Shown here in pieces: positions 50,976-62,499 of a DNA stretch of 64,000 nucleotides. This DNA comes from Bidens hawaiensis (lineage: Eukaryota > Streptophyta > Magnoliopsida > Asterales > Asteraceae). Under the pieces are notes generated by a model. That model was given only the letters and a program-made list of their open reading frames with translations, searched no databases and was not told the origin of the DNA. How positions within the stretch are numbered: position 1 is the stretch's first letter; every line of letters begins with the position of its first letter. The stretch covers positions 1-64,000 of the forward strand of contig JAIQDT010002054.1 of NCBI GenBank assembly GCA_021521415.1, read 5' to 3'. The position numbers were made by a program, and so were the translations under genes.

Positions 50976-52031
50976 TTTTACCTTTTTCTTTTTGTATTTT
51001 GTTAAACAAAGTAATTTTCAATGATTTAAAACCTAAATAAATGGTAAATAATTTATATTTTATTAAAACCATCATACTAACTTGTTGTTTTCTTCCAAAT
51101 CTCGGTTAAAACTAGATATATACACATATATCTATGTATATATAAATATATATAGTTATTAAAAGTTTATAAGGGTTTTTTTTTTGTAATGGATACTTAA
51201 AAAGATTTTGAATACGGAAATTAAGGTGTATAATATTATTTTGACTAAGTAATTTATAAACAAATGACTTTTTATACATATATGGTTATCGCTTTAATAA
51301 TATAAGTACGAACATTTTCTAAATAATTATATTCTATACAATAGTAATCTTTATTAATCATAAACTTTAAATAAAAACGCTATACTCTCTATACCTATTC
51401 ATATCTCGTTTCTCTCTTAGCCCAATTGTTAACTTGTAGTATTTTCCCGTGATTACACTGTTAGGATTTGACCTTGCTACCTCTCGAGCGCGACGCTTAT
51501 TCTCCTACAAAGCTTAACGTATTTATTCATTTGCTTATTCTCTAAGGTGAGTTTACATACCCCTTTTTTTCCCATCTTTTAAATTTTGAGGGTGGCATGT
51601 ATACCCTATTTAAATTACTTATCTTTATTTATTTATCTTTTCATAACACAATTCAACATATGTTTATGTGTGATTATTGCATGCTCTATGATAATGCTCT
51701 ATGTGTTTAATTGTTTATTTTATAGTTTGGTGGTTGGTACCTCATCCTCATCTATCCTCATCTAGTATGATCATACATTTACCCAAGTACTTTGATTTCG
51801 TATCAATAAGGACGAGTCCACATCTATTTAGTTGTTTACATTTTTCATGGGAATTGGGATGCTCAACATGAATATATGAATTGTGGTTTTTATCTATATA
51901 TGTATCTCAACTAAAAACTTATGTATTCTCACCAACATTCGTGTTGACAAACTCTATTTTTATACATGTTACAGGTACAAGTAATTTACATTGATCAAGA
52001 TTGAAGATATTAGTTTTTACTTTAGGATATT

Positions 52032-54370
52032 TGTCACACCCAGCCCTAAACGGCGGAAACAGCCGGGCGTGCGCGCGTGGGGATTGATAATCAAGCACGG
52101 GTCATTGCAAACATTCAAATAAATTTCCCAATTCTCATGAAATGTCTAGTACAAAATACATTACATTGTTTAGAAGAACATATAAAAACATCCAAATATG
52201 AAAAACGTTGAAGATTTCCGCGCCATATCCCCTTACACGGCGGGAACAACCACGCGTGTGGAAGGGATAGAACTAAAATCTTCCAAAAACCATTTTTATA
52301 GCTGTTCTGCGTGAAGTGCTCTATGTGAGACCCCTTGCGCTACTTAATTACCACCTGAAAGACACGTAAAAATATTTGAATCAGTATAAACTGAGTGAGT
52401 TCACAAGTTTCGGTGACTTGATAAATCGTATTGCATCATATTCTTGATAAACCATATTGAAACATAGTTCTGATAACATCATTAAAACATATTCTTGATA
52501 AAATCGTCCCGCGGGTTTCGCGCGGACATTTCTGAAAACTATGTGCTCGTCCATGCAAAGTGGCGCGGCCACTACGAGCGAATTTAACCAGTAGTACTAC
52601 CCCATGACCATACTAGGCGCTCGTCTATGCAAAGAGGTGCTACCCCTACGAGCGGGTTGATCAAACCAGTAGTCCCTACTCTTAGAGTTTCATTGATAAA
52701 GTGATCACTTTCTCGTTCTAGCGCACTCACATTGATAACCAAGATAGACACTATGAACAGATAATCGTTTGCATTGCTTGTAAATATACCATGATAAAAC
52801 ATAATTTAAACACGTGTCCCTCGCCCCGAAAACAGTTTAAAAACAGTGAAAATAGGGGCTGTGAGACTCACCTGTGATTCTTGTTAAGTGATGGTTTAGA
52901 GAGATTAAACGAGGTTCGGGTTTCTTGGTGTTAGCCTCGAAATTGGAAGTCTAGCGATGGAACTGGAAACGGATGCTTGGGAGATGGTTAGTGCAGAATT
53001 ACAGGTTTAAGAGAGGAGTTTGGAGTGTGTTTCTTGTGGTTGTGATATTTTATTCAAGAATTGATATTTATAGGCAAATTCAAGGGAACACAATCCCTTG
53101 ATTTAGGGGATTGAGATCTTATCATATTGGGTGTAGTGATGACAAGGTATGGGGTTTATTATTATTTATTTAGGGATGAGGGTGATGGTCCTAGGGAGTG
53201 GTTATGAAGATTCTGATTGATTTGACAGTACATGCAGGACTGTGGTTGGTGAGAGTAGGTGTGGCTGACAGTTGACATTTCGTGTTACAGTACTGTTCCT
53301 GGTACTGTTGTCAGTGTGCTGTCAAAAGGTAAAAATCTCTGAAACACGCAACTGGTTCTTTCTGGGCGGGGGGGTAATCCCCTTTCATCTGAAGAATAGA
53401 CTAAGTGTTTTGTGCGCGTAACCTTGCACGTATAGCCTTCTGCGTGTAGGCCATTTCTTTGAACGTTGTGGGTCCGGCGGCTCCAGTTGGTCTTCGCGCA
53501 AGCGTCCTTGTAACGAATCCTGCGCGTATCACTGCGCAGGCGTCCTTATAAGGAAATCCTGCGGGTCCATCTGGCTCTGCTGGAACCAGCGTTCTCAGAG
53601 TTTATTAACAGGGTGAACTTTTGGATTTAAGCGAAAAGGTGGTTGGTTTCTGTGCAGACGTTCATGCGTAAAGGGTTTAGTTTTAAGGTGTCCCGCGGGG
53701 ATTCCTCCAGCAGGTGTCGCACATAACTCCTTTTTATTTGCTGCGGGTAGGTGCGTAACCTTCTCGTAGTCAGGGACGTTGAGTTTCATTTGTAGATTCT
53801 CCATGAGGTCTCGGTATTTCAACATAGTGATCAGTTATGTTGAAGTCAATTCCATCTTGGAGCTTCAAACAAACTAGCTCTCAATGTTCCCGCCATGCGG
53901 GGAGGTTAGTTCCCTTTTTTTTTTCCGCGCGCGCATAAATGATTTGGGTCTTAATTAGGAAATTAGGATATTGTTTGAACATAGTTTTACTTATTGATCA
54001 TTGAAGAGGTATGCAACCCATTAGACAGAAACGACATAAAATTAAGTTGTCATGAAAACACAACAAAAACCTGTGCGCGTGACGCATATAATATATACCC
54101 GCGCTGATCATAACATGGCGCGCATCGCATCCGCGCATGGCGCATATAACATATGCCCGCGCTGATCATAACATGGCGCGCATCGCATCCGCGCATGGCG
54201 CATATAACATATGCCCGCGCTGATCATAACATGGCGCGCATCGCATCCGCGCATGGCGCATATAACATATGCCCGCGCTGATCATAACATGGCGCGCATA
54301 ATATTCACAATCACCTAATAATTAGGTTGATTACTTGGTTTATGGGATTGGGAAATTACCGGGTGTCACA
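52032..54370 (-). repeat. 3' LTR of element E
   Basis: 2339 bp, TGTCACACCCAGCCC to GGGTGTCACA. Minus-strand TATA box TATAAATA at 53065-53072. Carries a G7 tract at about 53367 and the 58-bp tandem repeat at 54076-54303. ORFs inside it (for example 52381-52572) are incidental. Confidence 0.95.
54076..54303. repeat. 58-bp tandem repeat in the E LTR (left copy)
   Basis: About four copies of a unit containing GGCGCATATAACATATGCCC, GCGCTGATCATAACATGGCG and CGCATCGCATCCGCG. Each unit holds several palindromes (CATATAACATATG, TGATCA, GGCGCGC). Confidence 0.92.
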
Positions 54371-54403
54371 TTCTCCCCCTGTTAGGAGAATTTCGTCCCG
54401 AAA

Positions 54404-54877
54404 TTAGGAGGTGTCGCTGGTAGGAGCTATCCTTTGGAAGAGGTATGGGTACTTTTTGCGCATTTGGTCTTCTCTTTCCCAAGTGAATTCAGGTCCACGC
54501 TTTGAGTCCCATTGAACCTTTACTAATTTGATTCGGCTTCTTCGCAACTTTTGTTCTTTCCAATCGGTTACTGCTATAGGCTCTTCCATGAAGTGTAGTT
54601 GTTTGTCGATATGAATCTCGTCCAATGGTAAAATTAACGTTTCATCAGATAAGCACTTCTTGAGATTGGACACATGAAACGTGTCGTGAACTTCACTAAG
54701 TTTGGCGGGTAAATGGAGTTTATAAGCAACTGGACCGATCCTTTCCAGGATCTCAAATGGTCCGATGTATCGCGAATTTAACTTTCCTCGCTTGCCGAAA
54801 CGGGGGACTCCTTTCCATGGAGAGACTTTCAAAAGTACTTTATCCCCTACTTGAAATTCCAACGGTTTTCTTCTCAC
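54404..54877 (-). pseudogene. Element E pol C-terminus: integrase tail and chromodomain
   Basis: A 157-codon minus-strand frame continues integrase after a frameshift at about 54880. It has the integrase C-terminal fold (PLEFQVGDKVLLKVSPWKG, GKLNSRYIGPFEILERIGPV, LSEVHDTFHVSNLKKCL) and then a chromodomain (PIAVTDWKEQKLRRSRIKLV, KVQWDSKRGPEFTWEREDQM). Chromodomains of this kind are known to direct integration to histone-marked heterochromatin. The displayed ATG is internal, since the true product would be made as part of the polyprotein. Confidence 0.88.
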
Positions 54878-57447
54878 ATCTGCATATAGCTTTTCTGTCT
54901 GTCGCGCGCTGCCTTAAGGCGATCCCGTATCTGGAAAATTTTGTCCGTCGTTTCTTGGATCAATTCTGGACCAGTCATTTGCTTGTCACCCACTTCAGCC
55001 CAACACAGCGGGGACCTACACTTGCGCCCATACAAGGCTTCAAATGGCGCAGCCTTGAGGCTTGTGTGGTAACTGTTATTGTATGAAAATTCAACCAATG
55101 GGAGATGAGTATCCCAGCTACCTCCGAAATCGATTGCGCATGCGCGCAACATATCTTCTAATGTTTGAATGGTTCGCTCGCTTTGTCCATCTGTTTGGGG
55201 ATGATAAGCCGTACTCATGTCAAGACGAGTACCTAAAGCCCCTTGTAACGATCTCCAAAACCTTGAGGTGAACCGTCTATCTCTATCAGAAATGATGGAT
55301 ACCGGGACTCCGTGTTTTGAAACTACTTCTCGAATATACAATCGGGCTAACTTTTCCATCTTATCGGTTTCCTTGATCGGCAGGAAGTGTGCTGACTTAG
55401 TTAGTCGGTCTACAATAACCCAAATCGTGTTGTAACCCCCAGGTGTCCTTGGCAGTTTGGTAATGAAGTCCATGGAGATTTGTTCCCACTTCCACATGGG
55501 AATTTCTGGCTGTTGAAGCAACCCCGACGGTTTCTGGTATTCAGCCTTCACCTTCGAACACGTCAGGCATTTACTGACATACGTCGCGATGTCGCCCTTA
55601 AGATTGGGCCACCAATACAGCGCTTTAACATCTTGGTACATCTTGTCTGCGCCAGGATGTACGGAATACCGCGTTTTGTGAGCTTCGTTTAACACTTGCT
55701 CGCGCAATCCTCCCTTGAGAGGGACCCATATGCGGTTAGCAAAATATCGAGTGTCGTTCTCTTTGAGCTCTAAATTCTTAATCATACCCCCAAGGGATTC
55801 GTTCTTGACAAACTCTGGTTTCAAGGCTTCTTGTTGAGCTTTTCGGATGCGGGTAGTGAGATCTGCGCGAATGGTCAATCTTAGAGCCTTAACTCGTAGC
55901 GTCTTTGCTCGCTCTTTCCTACTTAAAGCGTCTGCTACCACATTCGCCTTTCCAGGATGATACTTTATTTCACAATCATAATCATTCAATAATTCTACCC
56001 ATCTTCGTTGCCTCATGTTTAAATCCTTTTGATCAAATATATGTTGAAGGCTCTTGTGATCCGTAAAAATTAAACACTTTGTACCATAAAGATAATGGCG
56101 CCAAATCTTTAGCGCGAAAACAACTGCTCCAAGTTCCAGATCATGCGTTGTATAGTTCCTTTCATTGACCTTGAGTTGACGAGAGGCATACGCTAAGACT
56201 TTGTTTCTCTGCATAAGGACACATCCGACCCCTTGATGTGAAGCGTCGCAGTAGACGACGATGTCGTCCGTCCCCTCGGGCAGAGACAAAACTGGCGCAC
56301 TACATAACTTTTGCTTTAACATTTGAAACGCTGCTTCCTGGTTTTCGCCCCAATCAAACTTCTTATCTTTCTGTGTTAGCGCAGTCAGAGGTAAAGCTAT
56401 CTTGGAGAAGTTCTCAATGAAACGTCGATAGTAGCCAGCTAGTCCTAGGAATTGCCTCACCTCAGTTGGTGTTTTTGGCGCTTCCCAATTCTCGATGGCT
56501 TTGACCTTAGAAGGATCGACGTGTATTCCTTTCTCGTTTACAACGTGACCGAGAAAGTGAACCTCTCTAATCCAAAACTCACATTTAGAAAACTTTGCAT
56601 ACAACTTTTCTTTCTTCAGCATTTCCAAAATTAATCTCAGATGTTGTTCATGCTCAGCTCTGGTTCGGGAGTAAACCAGAATATCATCTATAAACACAAT
56701 CACAAACTTATCCAAGTATGGCTTGCACACACGGTTCATCAGATCCATGAATACAGCCGGCGCATTAGTTAGCCCGAAGGGCATCACTAAGAACTCATAA
56801 TGGCCGTATCTAGTTCGGAAGGCTGTCTTCGGCACATCTTCCTCATGGACCTTAAGTTGGTGATAACCTGACCGTAGATCTATCTTTGAATAATAACTGG
56901 ATCCCTGCAACTGATCAAATAAGTCGTCAATCCTTGGTAAGGGGTACCGATTCTTGACTGTCAGCTTGTTCAGTTCCCCGTAGTCAATACACATTCTAAA
57001 TGAACCATCCTTCTTCTTCACGAAAAGCACTGGAGCTCCCCAGGGTGAAAAGCTTGGGCGTATGAAACCCTTATCCAATAGTTCCTGCAACTGATTGGAT
57101 AGCTCTTGCATCTCGGATGGAGCTAGTCGATAAGGTGCTCGAGCTACTGGTACAGCTCCTGGAACCAAGTCGATTCGAAACTCGACTTGTCGCGGTGGCG
57201 GTAATCCGGGCAAATCTTCAGGGAAAACTTCTGGAAATTCGCGCACCACTGGTAAGTCTTCAATCTTTCGTTCTCCTTTCTTCTCTACTACGTGCACCAG
57301 GAAGGCGTAGCATCCTTTCCTCAGGCACTTGCGCGCCTTTAGACACGAAATGAGTTTTATCGCAACTCCACTTCTTTCCCCTTGAATTACTAAGGTTTCC
57401 CCGCTCAACAGTGGGAACCTGCTTCTCATGGCAAATAATTTCCGCAT
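54874..57447 (-). pseudogene. Element E pol: RT, RNase H, integrase
   Basis: A long open frame of 857 codons. [42 protein letters not shown], catalytic FIDD at residues 252-255 and [18 protein letters not shown]. RNase [18 protein letters not shown] and [10 protein letters not shown]. Integrase: zinc domain with HPGADKMY and CLTCSKVK, core with [17 protein letters not shown] and QTDGQSERT (D, D, E all present). It is cut from gag-protease by a shift near 57425 and from its C-terminus by a 2-bp insertion near 54880. All catalytic residues that I can check are intact. The ATG at 57447 is not expected to be used naturally. Confidence 0.92.
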
Positions 57448-58843
57448 GGTTCTCGACTAACCAATCCATGCCTACCACAATGTCAAAACTTCCCAAGTCT
57501 ATTGGCAATAAGTTAATATTGAATCCGTGACCTCCCATGACCAATACACATTGCTCAGTCCTCTCGTTCGCGCGTATCTGCCTACCATTGGCTAGTTCTA
57601 TAGTATAAGGCGTGCCTAGCCTACTGGTTGCTAAGCCTAGGGAGTTTTTAAACTCAGTGGATATGAAACTTAGGTCAGCGCCAGTATCAAATAAGACAGA
57701 TGCAAAATGGTCGTTAAGTAGAAACGTACCGGTTACCACATTCGGTTCTTCTTTTGCTTCGCCCGCGCTGATCACAAAGGCTCTCCCGCGAGCTTGGTTT
57801 CTCTTTTGCGGGCAATCCCGACTGAAATGTCCTGGCTTCCCGCATGCGTAGCAGTTATCGTTTACTCCAGTTTCTTTGACATGGCAATTTATCGCCTTGT
57901 GCCCTGGTCTGCTACATTTGGCGCATACGATGCTTGCGCATTCACCCTCGTGGTGATACTTGCATCTGCTGCACCATGGGCGAGGCCCATTGTTCCCTCT
58001 TCGTGGTGGCTCCAAGGCTTGTATCGCGTAAGCCCTTACGCTCTCCTGTCTCTTGAATGGTGGTTGCTTGGAGTCGGTCCCTCGGTGGTGAGAGTTCCAT
58101 TTTCTCTTGGGGTCAGAGGTTCGCTGCTCGTTCCCGCGCGAGGTCAACATGCCCGCACGGACCGTATCTCTTGTAAGAGTGATGGCCCGCGCCACTGCAT
58201 CATCAAAGGTTGGAGGCGCTGCGGCATTGAGCGGAACTCTGATAACATGGGGTAACCCAAAGATATACCTCTCGATCTTTTTCTCCTCCGTGTTTGCCAT
58301 ATCCGGCACCATCTGGCAAAGTTCGTTGAATCGGTTGTTGTAGGCGTCGATATCAGCTCCTACCATGACGTGGTTCCAAAATTCCTGCTGTAGACTCTGA
58401 ATTTCGGCGCGAGAGCAGAACTTCTTCATCATCATATCCTTTAGTTCCTCCCAGGTCTTGTGGAGAGCAACTTCTCGTCCCAATGTTTTCGTTTGAAGCT
58501 TCCACCAAGACGAGGCCGCTTCTTGGAACATGCAGGTCGCGTAAAGGACCTTTTGACTTTCACTACACCCGCTAATGGAGAGAACTGTCTCCATTTTGTC
58601 GATCCAGTTGTAGAGCCCAATGGCCCCTTCGGTGCCCTTGAATGGCCAAGGCTTACAGGCCATAAATGTCTTATAGGAGCATCCTTTGTCCAAAGCTCCT
58701 GATTCGGGTTCTGGGGTTTCGGTCTCTTGACGGCCCTGACTGGATTCGGCCTTGCTGGCCTCATGCGTTGCGATCGCCTGTGCGATTATTTCTGCGAGTT
58801 CCTCGGGTGTCATGGTAATTCCTTTGGCTCTGGTTGGAGGCAT
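57260..58843 (-). pseudogene. Element E gag and protease
   Basis: A 527-codon frame starting MPPTRAKGITMTPEEL. Gag domain: CKPWPFKGTEGAIGLYNWID, WKLQTKTLG, FWNHVMVGADIDAYNNRFNE and ELCQMVPDMA; knuckles CAKCSRPGHKAINC and CYACGKPGHFSRDC; a further CSRC...HHEGEC cluster before them. Protease: VLFDTGADLSFIS with catalytic D and IVVGMDWL. After ICHEKQV the frame departs from the family pattern and runs into a spurious 60-residue tail, marking the frameshift. In Tekay elements gag and pol are normally one frame. Confidence 0.9.
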
Positions 58844-59085
58844 TCTCGTTTTTCTTGAAAGAGTGAAAATGTATCAAACTTAGCGCATGTACCCTGAGCA
58901 CATAATGTTTTTATCCTTAGTGTTCACTAGACATTGTGTGACCCGTGTTCCTAAGTGTGTGTGATTTTTCTTTCGAAAATATATTTTTTTTTTTGAAAAA
59001 AATATTTCATGCGATTCCCCTACGGTTATAGTCTAGGTTAAAACTTCTTTCCTAGTTCGCTATAACCAGAGCTCTGATACCAATC
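58844..59085 (-). other. Leader and PBS of element E
   Basis: Short leader between gag and LTR, T-rich at 58980-59000, with the PBS complement GCTCTGATACCA at 59071-59082 three bases from the LTR. Confidence 0.88.
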
Positions 59086-61434
59086 TGTCACACCCAGCCC
59101 TAAACGGCGGAAACAGCCGAGCGTGCGCGCGTGGGGATTGATAATCAAGCACGGGTCATTGCAAACATTCAAATAAATTTCCCAATTCTCATGAAATGTC
59201 TAGTACAAAATACATTACATTGTTTAGAAGAACATATAAAAACATCCAAATATGAAAAACGTTGAAGATTTCCGCGCCATATCCCCTTACACGGCGGGAA
59301 CAACCACGCGTGTGGAAGGGATAGAACTAAAATCTTCCAAAAACCATTTTTATAGCTGTTCTGCGTGAAGTGCTCTACGTGAGACCCCTTGCGCTACTTA
59401 ATTACCACCTGAAAGACACGTAAAAATATTTGAATCAGTATAAACTGAGTGAGTTCACAAGTTTCGGTGACTTGATAAATCGTATTGCATCATATTCTTG
59501 ATAAACCATATTGAAACATAGTTCTGATAACATCATTAAAACATATTCTTGATAAAATCGTCCCGCGGGTTTCGCGCGGACATTTCTGAAAACTATGTGC
59601 TCGTCCATGCAAAGTGGCGCGGCCACTACGAGCGAATTTAACCAGTAGTACTACCCCATGACCATACTAGGCGCTCGTCTATGCAAAGAGGTGCTACCCC
59701 TACGAGCGGGTTGATCAAACCAGTAGTCCCTACTCTTAGAGTTTCATTGATAAAGTGATCACTTTCTCGTTCTAGCGCACTCACATTGATAACCAAGATA
59801 GACACTATGAACAGATAATCGTTTGCATTGCTTGTAAATATACCATGATAAAACATAATTTAAACACGTGTCCCTCGCCCCGAAAACAGTTTAAAAACAG
59901 TGAAAATAGGGGCTGTGAGACTCACCTGTGATTCTTGTTAAGTGATGGTTTAGAGAGATTAAACGAGGTTCGGGTTTCTTGGTGTTAGCCTCGAAATTGG
60001 AAGTCTAGCGATGGAACTGGAAACGGATGCTTGGGAGATGGTTAGTGCAGAATTACAGGTTTAAGAGAGGAGTTTGGAGTGTGTTTCTTGTGGTTGTGAT
60101 ATTATATTCAAGAATTGATATTTATAGGCAAATTCAAGGGAACACAATCCCTTGATTTAGGGGATTGAGATCTTATCATATTGGGTGTAGTGATGACAAG
60201 GTATGTGGTTTATTATTATTTATTTAGGGATGAGGGTGATGGTCCTAGGGAGTGGTTATGAAGATTCTGATTGATTTGACAGTACATGCAGGACTGTGGT
60301 TGGTGAGAGTAGGTGCGGCTGACAGTTGACATTTCGTGTTACAGTACTGTTCCTGGTACTGTTGTCAGTGTTCTGTCAAAAGGTAAAAATCTCTGAAACA
60401 CGCAACTGGTTCTTTCTGGGCGGGGGGGGGGGGGGGGGTAATCCCCTTTCATCTGAAGAATAGACTAAGTGTTTTGTGCGCGTAACCTTGCGCGTATAGC
60501 CTTCTGCGTGTAGGCCATTTCTTTGAACGTTGTGGGTCCGGCGGCTCCAGTTGGTCTTCGCGCAAGCGTCCTTGTAACGAATCCTGCGCGTATCACTGCG
60601 CAGGCGTCCTTATAAGGAAATCCTGCGGGTCCATCTGGCTCTGCTGGAACCAGCGTTCTCAGAGTTTATTAACAGGGTGAACTTTTGGATTTAAGCGAAA
60701 AGGTGGTTGGTTTCTGTGCAGACGTTCATGCGTAAAGGGTTTAGTTTTAAGGTGTCCCGCGGGGATTCTTCCCGCAGGTGTCGCACATAACTCCTTTTTA
60801 TTTGCTGCGGGTAGGTGCGTAACCTTCTCGTAGTCAGGGACGTTGAGTTTCATTTGTAGATTCTCCATGAGGTCTTGGTATTTCAACATAGTGATCAGTT
60901 ATGTTGAAGTCAATTCCATCTTGGAGCTTCAAACAAACTAGCTCTCAATGTTCCCGCCATGCGGGGAGGTTAGTTCCCTTTTTTTTTTCCGCGCGCGCAT
61001 AAATGATTTGGGTCTTAATTAGGAAATTAGGATATAGTTTGAACATAGTTTCACTTATTGATCATTGAAGAGGTATGCAACCCATTAGACAGAAACGACA
61101 TAAAATTAAGTTGTCATGAAAACACAACAAAAACCTGTGCACGTGGCGCATATAATATATACCCGCGCTGATCATAACATGGCGCGCATCGCATCCGCGC
61201 ATGGCGCATATAACATATGCCCGCGCTGATCATAACATGGCGCGCATCGCATCCGCGCATGGCGCATATAACATATGCCCGCGCTGATCATAACATGGCG
61301 CGCATCGCATCCGCGCATGGCACATATAACATATGCCCGCGCTGATCATAACATGGCGCGCATAATATTCACAATCACCTAATAATTAGGTTGATTACTT
61401 GGTTTATGGGATTGGGAAATTACCGGGTGTCACA
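59086..61434 (-). repeat. 5' LTR of element E
   Basis: 2349 bp, nearly identical to 52032-54370. Differences seen by eye are a handful of substitutions and a G tract of 17 at 60422-60438 in place of 7. Minus-strand TATA box at 60119-60126. The duplication ATATT follows. Confidence 0.95.
61140..61367. repeat. 58-bp tandem repeat in the E LTR (right copy)
   Basis: Same repeat and copy number as at 54076-54303, with one or two substitutions such as CACATATAAC for CGCATATAAC. Confidence 0.9.
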
Positions 61435-62369
61435 ATATTTATCCAAACAATAAATATGATGTAATTGTTTTGATTATTATAAGTGTGTACTTGTTTTGAT
61501 ATTAATGAATTAAATAATTATTGTCACTTTAATTAGTTCCTTTTGAGCTACTGTCCAATTAATACGTTACGCCCCGGCATGTTCCTCCTTTGGTCGGGGT
61601 GTGACAACATACATAACCCGAATGTAGGCGTGTAATTCATGGAAAGGCAGCAAGCGTGTAACTGATGTCGAAAATCAGGACACAAAGCTGAAATATACAG
61701 CAATTTCAAATAGATAATTTTATAAACCAACCTATTTTGATCTGAATTCTATTCTGAACAGGCACTGCTCTAATCTGAAACATGTTCTGACCTAACCCCT
61801 TTCGACTCAAAAGCGTACCGACACGAACCGAACTAATTTAACCCTTTTTGTATCACTCGTTCTGACCCTAATTTGGTCTCACACATGACTCGATCTCACC
61901 TGAATCGACTTGTTACCTATCCTAACCGATAATCACGTAGTATGCTAATTTTTTTAAAGTTAAATAAGTATAACAATATCATACTCTAATTAAAGAGAAT
62001 AAAATGCTCGTTTTTATAATGTAATTTGTTTAAAAATTTATTAACGTGTGAAAAAGTTATGGCCCCTCCTAAAAAAGTCGTGGGGTAGCTAGTTTTGAAT
62101 AAGGGTTAAATGTGTAATTAATACATAAATTAATAAAATTTGATAGAAGTTCAAGTACCAAACTTGTAAATTCAAATGTAAAAGCTTGTAGTTAGCTTTC
62201 TCTTAATGCTAGTAATAATAGCGTTCAAATATGTAGCTTTTTCTACCAACCTAAAAGCTTAAAACTACCTTAACCAAACAAAGCTTTTTATTGAATATGA
62301 GATTTTTTCTTAAAAGCTTGAAGCTTGAAGCTCTTAAAAGCTCCTAAAAGATCCTTGCCAAACATACCC

Positions 62370-62495
62370 ATGGTTGATAGATAAATCAACATTTTCATGA
62401 GTTATTCATGAGTTATATTTTCAAGTATTTGAGAATTACTTACTCCGAATGTAAGGTGGGGACTATTTGGGTGATGTGCGTGTGCGCGGCTTGTA
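62370..62495 (-). pseudogene. Upstream continuation of the copia pol remnant
   Basis: The minus-strand frame reads HHPNSPHLTFGVSNSQ then, after a short duplicated ATAACTCATGA with a stop, a segment that joins in frame to HEVEEEQIE at 49900 once the insertion is ignored. This is the linker before RT. Upstream similarity is lost at about 62495. Confidence 0.55.
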
Positions 62496-62499
62496 TAAA

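Larger units (their letters stand above)
52032..61434 (-). mobile_element. Element E: Tekay-type chromovirus (Ty3/gypsy), recent insertion
   Basis: Two nearly identical LTRs (52032-54370, 59086-61434) and the perfect duplication ATATT (52027-52031, 61435-61439) define it. Minus-strand order: PBS (TGGTATCAGAGC, 59071-59082), gag with two zinc knuckles, protease, RT, RNase H, integrase and a C-terminal chromodomain, then a polypurine tract complement TTCTCCCCCTG at 54371. RT and integrase spelling and the chromodomain indicate the Tekay (Del) lineage, which targets heterochromatin. Two frameshifts break gag-pol into three ORFs. Confidence 0.93.
50097..61606 (+). mobile_element. Gypsy-type solo LTR split by element E
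   Basis: It starts TGTAACATTCGTGAATTTTC and ends GGTCGGGGTGTGACA. The flanks ATATA and ACATA agree at four of five bases. Without element E it is about 2.1 kb. A plus-strand CCTATATAATACACT box near 50560 followed by a pyrimidine-rich CCACCTCCTCCTCGTCG stretch looks like a promoter and start site. No coding sequence lies inside. End sequences resemble chromovirus LTRs. The imperfect duplication keeps the call tentative. Confidence 0.5.
49902..62369. mobile_element. TIR DNA element (MITE-like) split by later insertions
   Basis: Inverted ends GGGTATGTTTGG (49902) and CCAAACATACCC (ending 62369) are flanked by ATG (49899-49901, 62370-62372). The subterminal DNA is rich in AGCTGGTGGCTGTTAGCTG and AAAGCTTGAAGCTTG type motifs. 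Minus the solo LTR and its contents, the element is just under 1 kb. A 3-bp duplication fits PIF/Harbinger-like or CACTA-like elements; because ATGG is repeated at the edges the duplication could also be read as CATGG. No transposase is present. Confidence 0.65.

Noticed and set aside
52381..52802. Small ORFs repeated identically at 59435-59856, and the pair 53595-53825/60659-60889
   Set aside because: They lie inside the two E LTRs; identity reflects the young LTR pair, not protein conservation.
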